From the NCBI RefSeq assembly GCF_003086295.3, contig NC_092053.1, forward strand, positions 87,357,671 through 87,421,670: a stretch of 64,000 nucleotides of DNA, in the 5' to 3' direction. This document shows positions 40,663 to 51,927 of the stretch, one piece after another. Source of the stretch: Arachis hypogaea (lineage: Eukaryota > Streptophyta > Magnoliopsida > Fabales > Fabaceae). Within the stretch, counting starts at the first letter, position 1. Each line of letters starts with the position of its first letter. Position numbers and translations under genes: made by a program. Below the pieces are notes generated by a model. It was given only the letters and a program-made list of their open reading frames with translations. It had not been told where the DNA came from and ran no database searches.

Positions 40663-42249
40663 TGCAAGAATTGTAAATCACACTTTTCACAACTCGTACC
40701 ACTAACCAGCAAGTGCACTGGGTCATCCAAGTAATACCTTATGTGAGTAAGGGTCGATCCTACGGAGATTTTTGGCTTGAAGCAAGCTATGGTTATTCTG
40801 TAATTCTTAGTCAGGAAATTAATAATAAAAATAGTTGGGTTTATGAAAAGTAATTAACCTAAAATAAATAATACTTGTTATGCAGTAATGGAGAACAGAT
40901 TGAGGTTTTGGAGATGCTCTGTCTTCTGAATCTCTGCTTTCCTATTGTCTTCTTCTTCACTCACGCAGGTCTCCTTCCATGGCAAGCTGTATGTTGGTGG
41001 ATCACTGTTGTCAATGGCTACCATCCGTCCTCTTAGTGAAAATGGTCCAAATGCACTATCACCGCAAGGCTAATCATCTGTCGGTTCTCACTCATGTTGG
41101 AATAGGATCCATTGATCCTTTTGCGTTTGTCACTACACCCAGCACTCGTGAGTTTGAAGCTCGTCACAGTCATCCCATCCCAGATCCTACTCGGAATACC
41201 ACAGACAAGGTTTAGACTTTCCAAATCTCAGGAATGGCCGCCAATAATTCTAGCCTATACCACGAAGACTCTGATCTCAAGGATTCGAGTGCTCTGTTGT
41301 CAGGAGATGCAATCAAACACATGAACCAGGAATCAAAGAGATACACACTTAATCTAAGGTAGAACGGAAGTGGTTGTCAGGCACGCATTCATAGGTTGAG
41401 AATGGTGATGAGTGTCACGGATCATCACATTCATCATGGTTAAGTACGAGCGAGTATCTTAGAACAGAAACAAGCGTGATTGAATAGAAAACAGAAGTAA
41501 TTACATTAATCCATCGAGACACAGCAGAACTCCTCACCCCCAACCATGGAGTTTAGAGATTCATTTCATAGAGGATACAAAATTCAGATGTGAAATGTCA
41601 TGAGGTACAAAATAAATTTCTAAAAGTAGTTTTTATACTAAACTAGTAGCTAGGGTTACAGAAAGTAAGTAACTAAGTGCAGATAGTGCAGAAATCTACT
41701 ACCGGGGCCCACTTGGTGTGTGCTTGGGCTAAGCATTAAGATTTACACGTGTAGAGGCTTCTCTTGGAGTTAAACACCAGGTCGCAGCCTGTTTGTGGCG
41801 TTTAACTCTGGTTTGTAACCTGTTTCTGGCGTTTAACTTCAGAATAGGGCAGGGAGTTGGCGTTAAAATGCCAGTTTGTGTCGTCAAAACTTGAGAAAAG
41901 TATGGACTATTATATATTGCTGGAAATCCCTGAATGTCTACTTTCCAACGCAATTTAGAGCGCCCCAATTGGGTTTCTATAGCTCCAAAAAATCCATTTC
42001 GAGTACAGGGAGGTCAGAATCCAACAGCATCTGCAGTCATTTTTCAGCCTCTGAATCAAATTTTTGCTCAGGTCCCTCAATTTCAGCTAGAAAATACCTA
42101 AAATCACAGAAAAATACACAAACTCATAGTAAAGTCTAGAAATATGATTTTTGCATAAAAACTAATAAAAATATACTAAAAAATAGCTAAATCCTACAAA
42201 AAACTATATGAAAATACCCCCAAAAAGCGTATAAAATATCCGCTCATCA
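40663..42249 (-). repeat. R8 3' LTR
   Basis: On the minus strand it runs from TGATGAGCGGATATTT to CAATTCTTGCA. It is about 1.59 kb, clearly homologous to the R6 LTR. A TATA-like TATAAAAA lies at 41631-41638 (minus), with decayed palindromes of the GGCGTTTAAC type at 41765-41875. The outer tip differs from R6 (CTTGCA instead of GTGCATCA), so the exact border is uncertain by a few bases. Confidence 0.8.
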
Positions 42250-43395
42250 CAACATCAAACTTAAATTGTTGCTTGTCCTCATAAAACTAGACAAATAAAA
42301 TAGGATAGAAAGAAAATCAAGAGGAAATAACATCTCAGAGTTTTATATGAAGCTCAAATTCTCATTAGATGAGTGAGACTAGTAGCTTTTTGCTTCTGAA
42401 CATTTTTGGCACCTCAATTTATCCTTTGAAGTTCAGAATGATTGACATCTATGGGAACTCAGAATTCAGATAGTGTTATTGATTCTCCTAGTTTAGTATG
42501 TTGATTCTTGAATACAGCTACTTTATGAGTCTTGGCCGTGGCCCTAAGCACCTTGTTTTCCAGTATTACCACCGGATACATAAATGCCACAGACACATAA
42601 CTGGGTGAACCTTTTCAGATTGTGACTTAGCTTTGCTAAAGTCCCCAGTTAGAGGTGTCCAGAGTTCTTAAGCACACTCTTTTTTTGCTTTGGATCACGA
42701 CTTTAACTGCTCAGTCTTAAGCTTTTCACTTGACACCTTCACGCCACAAGCACATGGTTAGGGAAAGCTTGGTTTAGTCGCTTAGGCTAGGATTTTATTC
42801 CTTTGGGCCCTCCTATCCACTGATGCTCAAAGCCTTGGATCCTTTTTACCCTTTCCTTTTGGTTTAAAGGGTTACTGGCTTTTTGCTCTTGCCTTTTGGT
42901 TTAAAGAGCTCTTGGCTTTTTCTGCTTGCTTTTCTTTTTTTCTTTCTCTCTTTTTTTCTCTTTTTTTTTTCGCAAGCCTTATTCTTCACTGCTTTTTTTT
43001 GCTTCAATAATCAATTTTATAATTTTTTAGATTATCAATAACATTTCTCCTTTTTCATCATTCTTTCAAGAGCCAACAATTTTAACATTCATAAACAACA
43101 AATTCAAAAATATGCACTGTTCAATCATTCATTCAGAAGATAAAAAGTATTGCCACCACATATAAATAATGCGAATTTTTCTTATTAAGAACTCGAAAAT
43201 AAAACTGCCTCCTTATTCTAAAAATTTGCTATTTTATTCATGTTTAATGATGATGAGAAAAATAAATTATAGCTTACTTGGAGATAATAAAATAAAAACT
43301 AAAAATAAAGATACTAATTACTATTATTCATGTGACTCCTAAGGTAGATATCTAATAGCAAAAGTTATCACAACATTAAGATTAGGACTCAACAA
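42250..43395 (-). other. R8 3' untranslated region
   Basis: It is homologous to R6 22419-23492, including the hairpin/AAGTTTGGTGTTG position beside the LTR (here the hairpin arm is decayed: CTTGTCCTCATAAAAC). A long pyrimidine run occupies 42920-42975. No supported ORF. Confidence 0.75.
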
Positions 43396-44522
43396 CCTTT
43401 ATTTTGGGAGATGGATGCTCTTTTAATCTGTGGGGTGTCTGGCCCTTCAAGAGACAGCTTCTGGCGCTTCAGCTCCTGTATCTCATGCCCTTGCTTCTCA
43501 TGTTCCTTCAGTAGTTTGCAGAGCATGCTATTTTGAACTTGCTGTTCTTCTTTCAGTTGATCCATACCTTCTTACAGCTTGGTGACAGAGGCTTCTAGGC
43601 GGGTCCAGTAGTCAATCTGAGGGATTTCTGGGAGGAACTCCTGTGCCCTCCTTTTGATGGAGTTATCTTGCACTTGTTGTCCTTCTATTGACCTTTTGGT
43701 GATTAGGTGCTCAACTAAGATATATTCATCTACTCCCATCTTTACCCCAGCATCCTTGCATAGCAGAGATATTAAGCTTGGGTAAGCCAATTTGGCTTCT
43801 TTGGAGTTCTTATTTGCAATTGTGTAGAGCACACATGAAATTAGATGATAAACCTCCACTTCGTTTCCCTGCATAATATAATGGATCATTATTGATCTTT
43901 TGAGAGTAACCTCATAGCGGTTACTGGTGGGCAGTATGGAACACCCAATGAAGTCCAGCCAGCCCCTAGCGACTGGTTTGAGATCCCCTCTCTTGAGTTG
44001 ATTTGGGACACCCTTTGTGTTGGTTCTTCACTTGGTTCTAGGGATGCATATGTCCTTCAGAACTTGGTCTAAGTGCTTATCTGATCTCACCATTCTCTTA
44101 CTGCAGGAGTCCGGGTCATCTTGTAGTTGCTGCAGCTTGAAGATCTCTCTTATTTTGTCAAAGTGGAAGTAAATAGCTTTCCCTCTGACCATGGTTCAAA
44201 AGGTGTAAAAGGCGGTTCCAGTCCTTCTCTGCCTATCTATTTGCCACACATTTGAGTAGAATTCCTGAACCATGTTTCTTCCCACCTTTGTCTCAGGATT
44301 AGCTAGGATTTTCCAGCATCTTTTTTGAATTTGCTCTTGGATCTCCGAATATTCGTCTTTTTTTAGATTGAATTTAACTTCCGGGATCACTGATCTTAGA
44401 CCCATTATTTTGTAGTAATGGTCTGCATGTTCTTTCGTTAAGAACTTCTCTCGATTCCAAAGTGGTTTTGGATTATTCTCTTTCTTCCCTCTTGAAGTGG
44501 TTTGTTTTCCCTTGGGGGCCAT
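43396..44522 (-). pseudogene. R8 post-pol ORF, broken
   Basis: It is a homologue of the R6 ORF, starting MAPKGKQTTSRGKKE at 44522. In-frame stops stand at 44196-44198 (TGA at a likely Arg codon), 44028-44030 (TGA at a Trp codon) and 43572-43574 (TAA at a likely Gln codon). The pieces are otherwise in one frame and keep KVGRNMVQEFYSNVW and RLAYPSLISLLCKDAGV-like segments. As in R6, an open frame extends upstream (to 44630) through a hydrophobic LLLFLSFPFFCL stretch. Confidence 0.8.
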
Positions 44523-44559
44523 TATCTTAATGAGTCTTGGCTTGGTGATCACGGAAAAA

Positions 44560-44596
44560 CACACCAAACTTAGAGGTTTTCTTGTCCTCAAGCAAA
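44560..44596 (-). promoter_or_regulatory. Hairpin/AAGTTTGGTGT motif at R8 post-pol ORF start
   Basis: The plus view reads ACACCAAACTTAGAGG, then TTGTCCTCAAGCAA. It is closer to the LTR-adjacent version than the R6 copy is, and supports a duplicated signal. Confidence 0.7.
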
Positions 44597-45224
44597 AGAA
44601 AGGAAAGGAGAGGAATAGAAGGAGAGCCAAATTCGAATAGTGGAGGAGAGGGGTTGGCCGAATGGCAATTTAAAAGGGAGGGGGTGGGCACAAAAATTTT
44701 GAAAAAGATATGATATAAGATATGATTTGTAAAAGATAAGTATGATATTCGAAAAATGCACTTTTAAAATTGAAAAGATATGAGAGATTTGAATAAGATA
44801 AATTTGAATTTGAAAAGATAAGGAGTTAGAAAAGATTTTGAAATTAAGTTTTGAAAAAAATATAATTGAAATTTATTTTGAAAAAGATTTAAAAAGGAAA
44901 TTGAAAATATTTGATTTTTGAAATTAAAGTTGATTACTTGACTAACAAGAGACTAAAAGATATGATTTTAAAATTTAGAGATGGAACATTTCTTAATAGG
45001 CATGTAACAACTTGAAATCTTTGAATTAAAACATTGATTGTTAGTAAGTTTTCGAAAATCATGAAGCAAAATAAGAAAAAGATTTTGAAAATCAAATTTT
45101 TTTTAAATTGAAATTGAAGGATGATAGTTTGTAACATGTTTATGCAAGAAATTGTTGATGGAACCATGAAAATTTGAAAAAAAAAATTTGAGTTGGAAAC
45201 AAAACTTCCTCCCCACCACATTCC

Positions 45225-45483
45225 TGGCGTTAAATGCCCAGAATGGCACTCATTATGGAGTTTAACGCCCATTTGTTGCTTGTTTTGGGCGTTTAACGCC
45301 CAGTTATTGCTTCTGGCTGGCGTTAAACGCCAGAAATCCTTTGTCACTAGGCTTTTTTCTAAACGCACAGGATGCTGCAATACTGGCGTTAAACGCCCAG
45401 AATGGTACCCATTCTGGCGTTTAACGCCCAGTTGATGCTTCTTTTGGGCGTTTAACGCCCAAAAACACCTCTTACTGGTGTTT
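45225..45483. repeat. GGCGTTTAACGCC palindrome array in R8 spacer
   Basis: About seven to eight palindromes have centres TTTAAC or TTAAAC (GGCGTTTAACGCC, GGCGTTAAACGCC), never the TTGAAC/TTCAAC of R6. Linkers resemble those of R6 (ATTGCTTCTGG, AGAATGGTACCCATT). Confidence 0.9.
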
Positions 45484-45630
45484 TCGTGCCAGCGAGCTCC
45501 TTTTCTCTGTGAATCCTCTGTATCCTTCTATAACTCTGTGAACTTCTGTAATTCAGAATTAATCATGAAGATAATTTATATTAAACTCGTATAATTATTA
45601 TTTGAATAACAAATAAACCTTGCTAATGGC

Positions 45631-45669
45631 TGGGTTGCCTTCCAGCAAGTGCTTCTTTATTGTCTTTAG
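45631..45669 (-). promoter_or_regulatory. Conserved post-pol motif (R8)
   Basis: The plus view reads TGGGTTGCCTTCCAGCAAG, then CTTCTTTATTGTCTTTAG. It has one change from R6 in the stem (CTTCC for CTCCC). Confidence 0.7.
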
Positions 45670-45687
45670 CTGGATCTTACTGAGCTT

Positions 45688-46735
45688 TTAATCTAGTCTC
45701 AGCCCTGAGCATTCTTGCTCAACATTGCCTTCAAGATAATGTTTGACTCTCTGTCCATTAACAATAAACTTCTTATTAGAATCAATGTCTTGAAGGTCCA
45801 TATAGCCATATGGTGACACACTTGTAATTACATATGGTCCTTTCCACCGAGATTTCAGTTTCCCGGGGAATAATCTGAGCCTAGAGTTAAACAGCAGAAC
45901 CTTTTGTCCTAGTTCAAAGACTCTGGATGACAGTTTTTTATCATGCCACCTTTTTGCTTTCTCTTTGTAAATCTTAGCATTTTCGAAAGTATTGAGTCTG
46001 AATTCCTCTAGCTCATTCAGCTCGAGAAATCTTTTCTCTCTAGCTAATTTGGCATCAAAGTTTAGGAATCTGGTTGCCCAGTAGGCCTTATGCTCCAGTT
46101 CCATGGGCAAATGACAGTCCTTACCATACATAAGTTGGTATGGAGAGGTCCCTATAGGAGTCTTGAATGCTGTTCTGTATGCCCACAGAGCCTCATCCAA
46201 GCTTCTTTCCCAATTCCTTCTACGGATACTTACAGTCTGTTCCAAGATTCTTTTTAGTTCTCTATTAGAGACTTCAGCCTGCCCATTTGTCTGTGGATGA
46301 TATGGAGTTGCTACTTTGTGGCTAATTCCATATCGGACCATAGCAGAGTAAAGCTGTTTATTGCAGAAGTGAGTGCCCCAATCACTGATTAGTGCTCTAG
46401 GGACACCAAACCTGCTGAAGATATGTTTCTGGAGGAACTTCAGCACTATCTTAGTATCATTAGTGGGTGTTGCAATGGCCTCTACCCATTTGGATACATA
46501 GTCGACTGCCACCAGAATATAAGTGTTTGAGTATGATGGTGGGAAAGGCCCTATGAAGTCAATACCCCATACGTCAAACAACTCAATCTCTAAGATCCCT
46601 TGCTGAGGCATGGCGTAACCATGAGGCAGATTACCAGCTCTATGGCAGTTGTCACAGTTACGCACAAACTCTCGGGAGTCTTTATAGAGAGTAGGCCAGT
46701 AGAAGCCACATTGGAGGACTTTTGTGGCTGTTCGC
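45688..46735 (-). CDS. R8 integrase, C-terminal two thirds, open
   Basis: From the R9 insertion point the frame reads [16 protein letters not shown] with zinc-binding C..C (NCDNCHRAG), then the core [19 protein letters not shown] and [12 protein letters not shown] carrying the three acidic catalytic residues, and the tail [16 protein letters not shown] to the stop. The second motif has SDWGTHF where R6 has SDGGTHF. No stop or shift occurs in this part. The ORF extends to 46782 only by reading into R9. Its N-terminal zinc-finger half is at 57423-57489 and 60063-60100. Confidence 0.85.
46731..46735. repeat. R9 target site duplication, left copy
   Basis: TTCGC precedes R9 and is repeated at 57423-57427, in the integrase gene of R8. 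Confidence 0.95.
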
Positions 46736-49250
46736 TGATGACTTGCATCATCTACCTTTCTTTCTTGCATAAAGAAGATCATAAAAGAGCATAAATCTCA
46801 TTTGATCAGTACAATTCATGCATTAATTGATGAATATTATGGTACACTACTTCGAGATGAGTTGTGCTGAATTTCAGGTGAGAAAAGCATCAAAAATGGG
46901 GTAGAAGACAAACAAGAAGCTAGGCATGTGAAACTGGCATGACACTTGAAGCAAACGCCATAAAAATGCACTGGCGTGGCACGCCAGGAGCTGGGCGTGG
47001 CATGCCAGTACTAAAGTCCAGAGAAGAGATTCAAAGCATGCATATGGGCATGGCACGCCAGAGATTTGGCATGGCACGCTGATACAAAATTCCAGAGAGC
47101 TACATTCAAGGACACAAAAGAGGCGTGGCACGCCAAGCTGGGTGTGGCACGCCTGACCCATCAACTACTATGGGCATCCCACTTGAGCGAAGGGGCGTGG
47201 CACGCCAACTTTCCATCCCAAGAAGAATCTTCACTATGGTGTGCCACTTGGTATCGATGGCGTGGCATGCCAGCCCCAAGAAGTCACTTAGGCGTGCCAC
47301 TTGAGAACCCAGGCGTGGCACGCCAAGATTGAAGAGTTCACAAACCCATGGGCGTGCCACTTGAGCAGCATGGCGTGGCACACTGGTACAACAATCCAGA
47401 GAAGGGGCTGAAGGCAATTGAAGACTGGGCATGCCACTTGAGCAACCAGGCGTGGCACACCAATGCACAAAGGATCAAAAGCAAGGACTGGGCGTGCCAT
47501 TTGGTATCAAAGGCGTGGCACGCCAACCTTAGCATTTCACTATGGCGTGCCACTTGAAGGCTGAGGCCTGGCACGCCAACTACTGGAACTAAGACAAGAT
47601 CATGGGCGTGGCACGCCAGCCTTTAGGCGTGGCAAGCTGGTATAAGCTTCCTGAGAGGATGAAGGAGGCCAATTACATGTGGCGTGCCACTTGAGTTCGA
47701 AGGCATGGCACGCCATTCACCATTCTTCAATTAGGTGTGCCACTTGAGTTCGAAGGCGTGGCACGCTAGTGTCATTCAGAAGAGGAACATTGGGGCGTGC
47801 CACTTGGATTCGTGGCGTGGCACGCCAAACAGAGCAACCATTCACTCACAAGAGGGGCGTGGCACGCCAGACCTTGGGCGTGCCACGCTAGTTCAACTAT
47901 CCAGAGAAGCCTAGCCAAACATAAAGCAAGGGCATGGCACTCCGAACCTTGGACGTGGCACGCCAGTACAAGTTTCCAGAGGCAAAGAGAAGTGAGAAAG
48001 GCAAGGGGCGTGCCACTTGAGTTCGAAGGCGTGGCACGCCAACACAAGAAATCCACTATGGCGTGCCACTTGAGCTCGAAGGCGTGGCACGCCAAGGTTG
48101 AAAGAGGGACGAGCGTTCCACTTGAAGGACTAGGCGTGGCATGCCAAGCTAGAAATGAAGAGCACGTGACACGCCAGAGGCACGCCAGCCACACGCCAGC
48201 TGAGAAGTCATGCTTATTGAGTGTTTTCTTTTCCCTCTAAAATGTAATTTTCCTTTTTCACTTTTGTAATTCTTTTATTTTACTAGGAGCAGTATAAATA
48301 CCCCCAAAGAGTACTGAAGAAGGGGTTTTAAGCAGTCAGTTTTAGATCCACTTTTATACTTCACTTTTGAGTACTTTTTGAGCTATGAGTAGCTAACTTC
48401 CCTCTCATTGAGAGAGGGAGCTCTGTTGTACTTGATGGATGAATGATAGTGAAATCCTTCTTCTCTTCATCTTCTCTTTGATTTGCTAGAAGGAATTTCG
48501 TTCTTAATGCTTAGTGTTCAATTATCTTGAGAAAGAGATTGAATACAATTGGGTTTCATGGGAACCTTGGGAAAGGAAACATGAAACCATTTTTGAAATC
48601 CCTTCTCACACTAGAGTAGAATCTGGGTTTTGGTGTTTGGATATGTGACATATAATCCTCCCTCTACTTGGACCTATGATGGTGTGTGGTATAATCAGGG
48701 ACCAAGCATATCTCTCTTTATGAGCAATTAGACCAAAGAATTGGCTATTGATCAAGATCTGAGAGATTGAGTCACCAAGGGATTGGGGCTCAATCAATCA
48801 TGATTGCCAAGAGGTCAATGAGTTGCATGATTGAAGAGGATATAAGCTAGATTTGATCCAAAGAGACAACATCTCCCAATCTCAATGAATTTCCCCATTT
48901 TTATCTATCCAATTCTTTATAGCTTATTTTTACATTCAGCAATTCTCTATTCCCATTTATATTCAAGTCATTTATGATTCTGCACTTTACTTTCTGCCAT
49001 TTATATTTCTGCACTTTATTGCTTTTCTTTATATTCTAGTCATTTACATTTTTGTCATTTACAATTATGCACTCTACAATCCTATTGATCCGCTTGACTA
49101 ATCCATCAATCAATTAAAACTGCTTGAATTTGCCAACCTCTGTGGATAAGATCCCACTCCACTATGGGTTATTACTTGACGATAATTTTGGTGCGCTTGC
49201 CAAAAGGACTAATTCACCAATTTTGAATGGGGTGTGAATTTCGGTCATCA
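46736..49250 (+). repeat. R9 5' LTR
   Basis: It is 2515 bp, from TGATGACTTGCATCATC to TTTCGGTCATCA. The U3 palindrome array occupies about 46965-48195 and TATAAATA is at 48293-48300. The downstream half is shared with the R5 LTR. Several open frames of 60-147 codons inside the array arise only because the repeats lack stop codons. Confidence 0.92.
46965..48195. repeat. GGCGTGGCACGCC palindrome array in R9 5' LTR
   Basis: Roughly thirty words occur in 1.2 kb. The full palindrome GGCGTGGCACGCC alternates with the half form GGCGTGCCACTTGAG, separated by 15-40 bp of mostly unique text. A second copy of the array is in the 3' LTR (55459-56370). Confidence 0.92.
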
Positions 49251-49257
49251 AGTTTTA

Positions 49258-49275
49258 TGGCGCCGTTGCCGGGGA
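49258..49275 (+). promoter_or_regulatory. R9 primer binding site (tRNA-Asp)
   Basis: TGGCGCCGTTGCCGGGGA lies seven bases after the LTR end, identical to R6. Confidence 0.93.
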
Positions 49276-49545
49276 TTAGCTTAAATTTGACAGTGATTAA
49301 ATCAATTGGAGAGCTAGATTAAGCGATTTAAATTCCTTGCTATTTTATCTTGTTTTGCATTTTTTTTTATTTTGAGATCTATTTCTTTCTTCTTTGATTA
49401 TTTTTTTTTTTCATTCGTATTTTGACTCTTCTAACTGTTTGATTAATTGCACCACTCACACTAACATCCACTCTAATAAGAATAACTTCCTTATTGAATT
49501 TTCTTTCTTTTTTTCTTTCTTCCCTTGTTTTGCCTTGCTAGTTGT
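49276..49545 (+). other. R9 leader
   Basis: This 270-bp T-rich leader lies between the primer site and the gag start and contains no recognisable feature. It is much shorter than the 1-kb leader of R6. Confidence 0.6.
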
Positions 49546-51048
49546 ATGACAGGTAGAAGAAGCGGGGCTTCAACTTCCATTGATTCTGAACCTGAGAGGA
49601 CCTTCCTTAGATTAAGGAGGGAAGCAAGAGAGAAAAGAGTCGTTGGTGCTGAGGAAGAGGAATAGTATTTTGAAACAAACATGGAGGAGAATATGGAGAA
49701 CCATCATGAAGAAGAAGCTCATAACCATGCCAGAGAAGGTCCAGTAAATCATGATGGGCAAGAGAGGAGAGTCTTAGGCTCCTACATCAACCCAAATCCA
49801 GGAAATTGTGGTAGCAGCATTTTAAAGCCAACAATTCATGCCAACAATTTTGAGCTGAAACCTCAGCTCATCACACTCATTCAGAACAACTGCTCATATG
49901 GAGGAAGTGCCCAAGAAGACCCTAATCAACATCTCAGCACATTCTTGAGGATATGTGATACTGTAAAGTCCAACGGGGTAAATCCTGACATCTACAAACT
50001 ACTCTTGCTCCCTTTCTCACTCAGAGATAAGGTAGCAAAGTGGTTGGAATCATTTCCCAAGGACAGCCTGACTACATGGGAGGAGGTCGTGAACAGATTC
50101 CTTGCAAGATTTTACCCTCCACAAAGAATCATTAGGCTGAGAGCTGAGGTACAAACTTTCAGACAACAAGATGGAGAAACACTCTATGAGGCCTGGGAGA
50201 GATTCAAAGATCTGACAAGAAGATGCCCACCAGAAATGTTCAATGAATGGGTACAACTACACATCTTTTATGAGGGACTATCCTATGAAGCAAAGAAGGC
50301 TGTGGATCGTTCTTCAGCAGGCTCACTCAACAAGAAGAAAACCATTGAAGAGGCCATAGATGTCATTGAAACTGTGGCTGAAAATGAGTATTTCTATGCT
50401 TCAGAAAGGACTCAGAAAAAGGGAGTGCTAGAGCTCAACACTGTAGATGCTTTGTTAGCTCAGAACAAAGCAATTGCAGCTCAAATAGTAGCTCTAACAA
50501 AAAGGATGGAGGCCAACCAAGCCTCAGTCATTCAGGACCAAACCCCTCAACAAGAAGGGAATGCACCAGGATCTGAAGGTGACTGGAAACAAGCTAATTA
50601 TGTGAACAATTCATCCAGACCACCATATGACCCACACTCTAAGACATACAACCCAGGTTAGAAGAATCACCCAAGCTTTGGGTGGGGAAATCAACAAAAC
50701 CACAACTAGGACCACAAGCCTTATTCATCAAATCAGCATTTCAACCACAACCCCAACCATTAGACAGGGAACCATAGACTCTACCATAATTCACAAAACA
50801 CATCATACCATAGTAACCAGCCCACACACAACAACCTCAACCAAGATGCACCATCCTCAACTATGCAACCATGTGAAATCAAGAGCAACTTTGAGAAGAT
50901 GGAAGCTGCAATAGCACAACTATCCTCACAAATTACAGGAGCAGTCTCCACCCTCATGGACAGACAACCACAAACTGACAAGAGGATAGATGCTAATCAA
51001 GAAGAATACAGGTCAAATATGAAAAATCAAGGCGCAGCAATCTCATAG
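49546..51048 (+). pseudogene. R9 gag, five in-frame stops
   Basis: The likely start is the ATG at 49546 (MTGRRSGASTSIDSEPE). The gag domain follows: QEDPNQHLSTFLRICDT, KVAKWLESFPKDSLTTW, FLARFYPPQR, ETLYEAWERFKDLTRRCPPEM, EWVQLHIFYEGLSYEAK. Behind it comes a linker rich in N, H and Q. Stops at 49663 (TAG), 50659 (TAG), 50707 (TAG), 50761 (TAG) and 51046 (TAG) all lie in one phase. Each is explained by a Gln or Trp codon changed by one transition. There is no frameshift from here to the end of the visible RT. Confidence 0.85.
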
Positions 51049-51927
51049 TTGGAAGCACAAGTGGGGATTTTATCCAAACAAATGCTACTGCCCACATACA
51101 CATTTCCTAGTAATACTATGGCCAACCCAAGAGGGGAATGCAAAGCCATTACTCTAAGAAATGGGAAGGTTGTAGAAGAAGGAACCTCAAGTAAAGACAA
51201 GCATGAAGAAGTTGCAACAAAGCATGGGAACAAGGATGAAGAAGAAATCCCTGCCCCACCTCCACAAAAACCAGTCTTGAAGCCTTATGTGCCAAAGGCA
51301 CCATACCCACAAAGACTGGGAAAAGATGGGAAGGATGGCCAGTTTTCTAAATTCCTAGAGATCTTCAGGAGGCTCCAAATCATCATACCATTTGTTGAGG
51401 CATTGGAACAAATGCCACTCTATGCTAAATTTTTGAAGGAGCTTATAACCAAAAAGAGGAATTGGGAAGCAAAAAAAACCATAATATTGACTGAAGAATG
51501 CAGCGCCATCATACAGAAGAAGCTGCCTCAAAAGCTGAAGGACCCAGGGAGCTTCCAAATTCCCTGCATCATAGGAGACATCACCATTGAAAAGGCTTTG
51601 TGTGATTTGGGAGCTAGCATAAATCTTATGTCCATGACCATGATGAGAAGGATGAAGATTGAGGAAGCCAAGCCAACAAGAATGGCACTCCAATTGGCTG
51701 ACAGAACATTTAAGTTTCCACATGGGGTGGTGGAAGACTTGTTAGTGAAAGTAGGAGAGTTTATCTTTCCTGCTGATTTCGTTGTATTGGACATGGAAGA
51801 AAAGGCCAACACGTCAATTATTCTAGGAAGACCATTCCTAGCTACTGCTGGAGCCATCATCGATGTGCAAAAAGTGGAACTAGTCTTGAGGTTGCATGAA
51901 GAGAAAATGGTCTTCAATGTCTTCTAA
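51049..51927 (+). pseudogene. R9 protease
   Basis: This is an open segment of 292 residues in the gag frame: the linker APYPQRLGKDGKDGQFSKF, then the protease (ECSAIIQKKLPQKLKDPGSF, active-site region CDLGASINLMS, LGRPFLATAGAI). It ends at TAA 51925-51927 where a Gln codon is expected. The upstream boundary is the TAG at 51046. Confidence 0.85.

Larger units (their letters stand above)
44631..45687 (-). other. R8 spacer between pol and post-pol ORF
   Basis: Order as in R6: TATA-like TTTTAAATT (44667-44676), GAAAAAGATA-type repeats (44695-44900), palindrome array (45225-45483), conserved motif (45631-45669). The stretch 44930-45190 is AT-rich without a recognisable feature. Confidence 0.7.

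Noticed and set aside
40663..42249. R8 LTR as a solo LTR
   Set aside because: The interior continues directly to the right with 3' UTR, post-pol ORF and pol in the same orientation.
47772..48240. Open frames of 140-147 codons on both strands in the R9 LTR (and 55831-56469, 55944-56366 in the other LTR)
   Set aside because: They coincide with the GGCGTGGCACGCC array; the repeats lack stop codons in several frames, and the translations are repetitive without resemblance to any protein.
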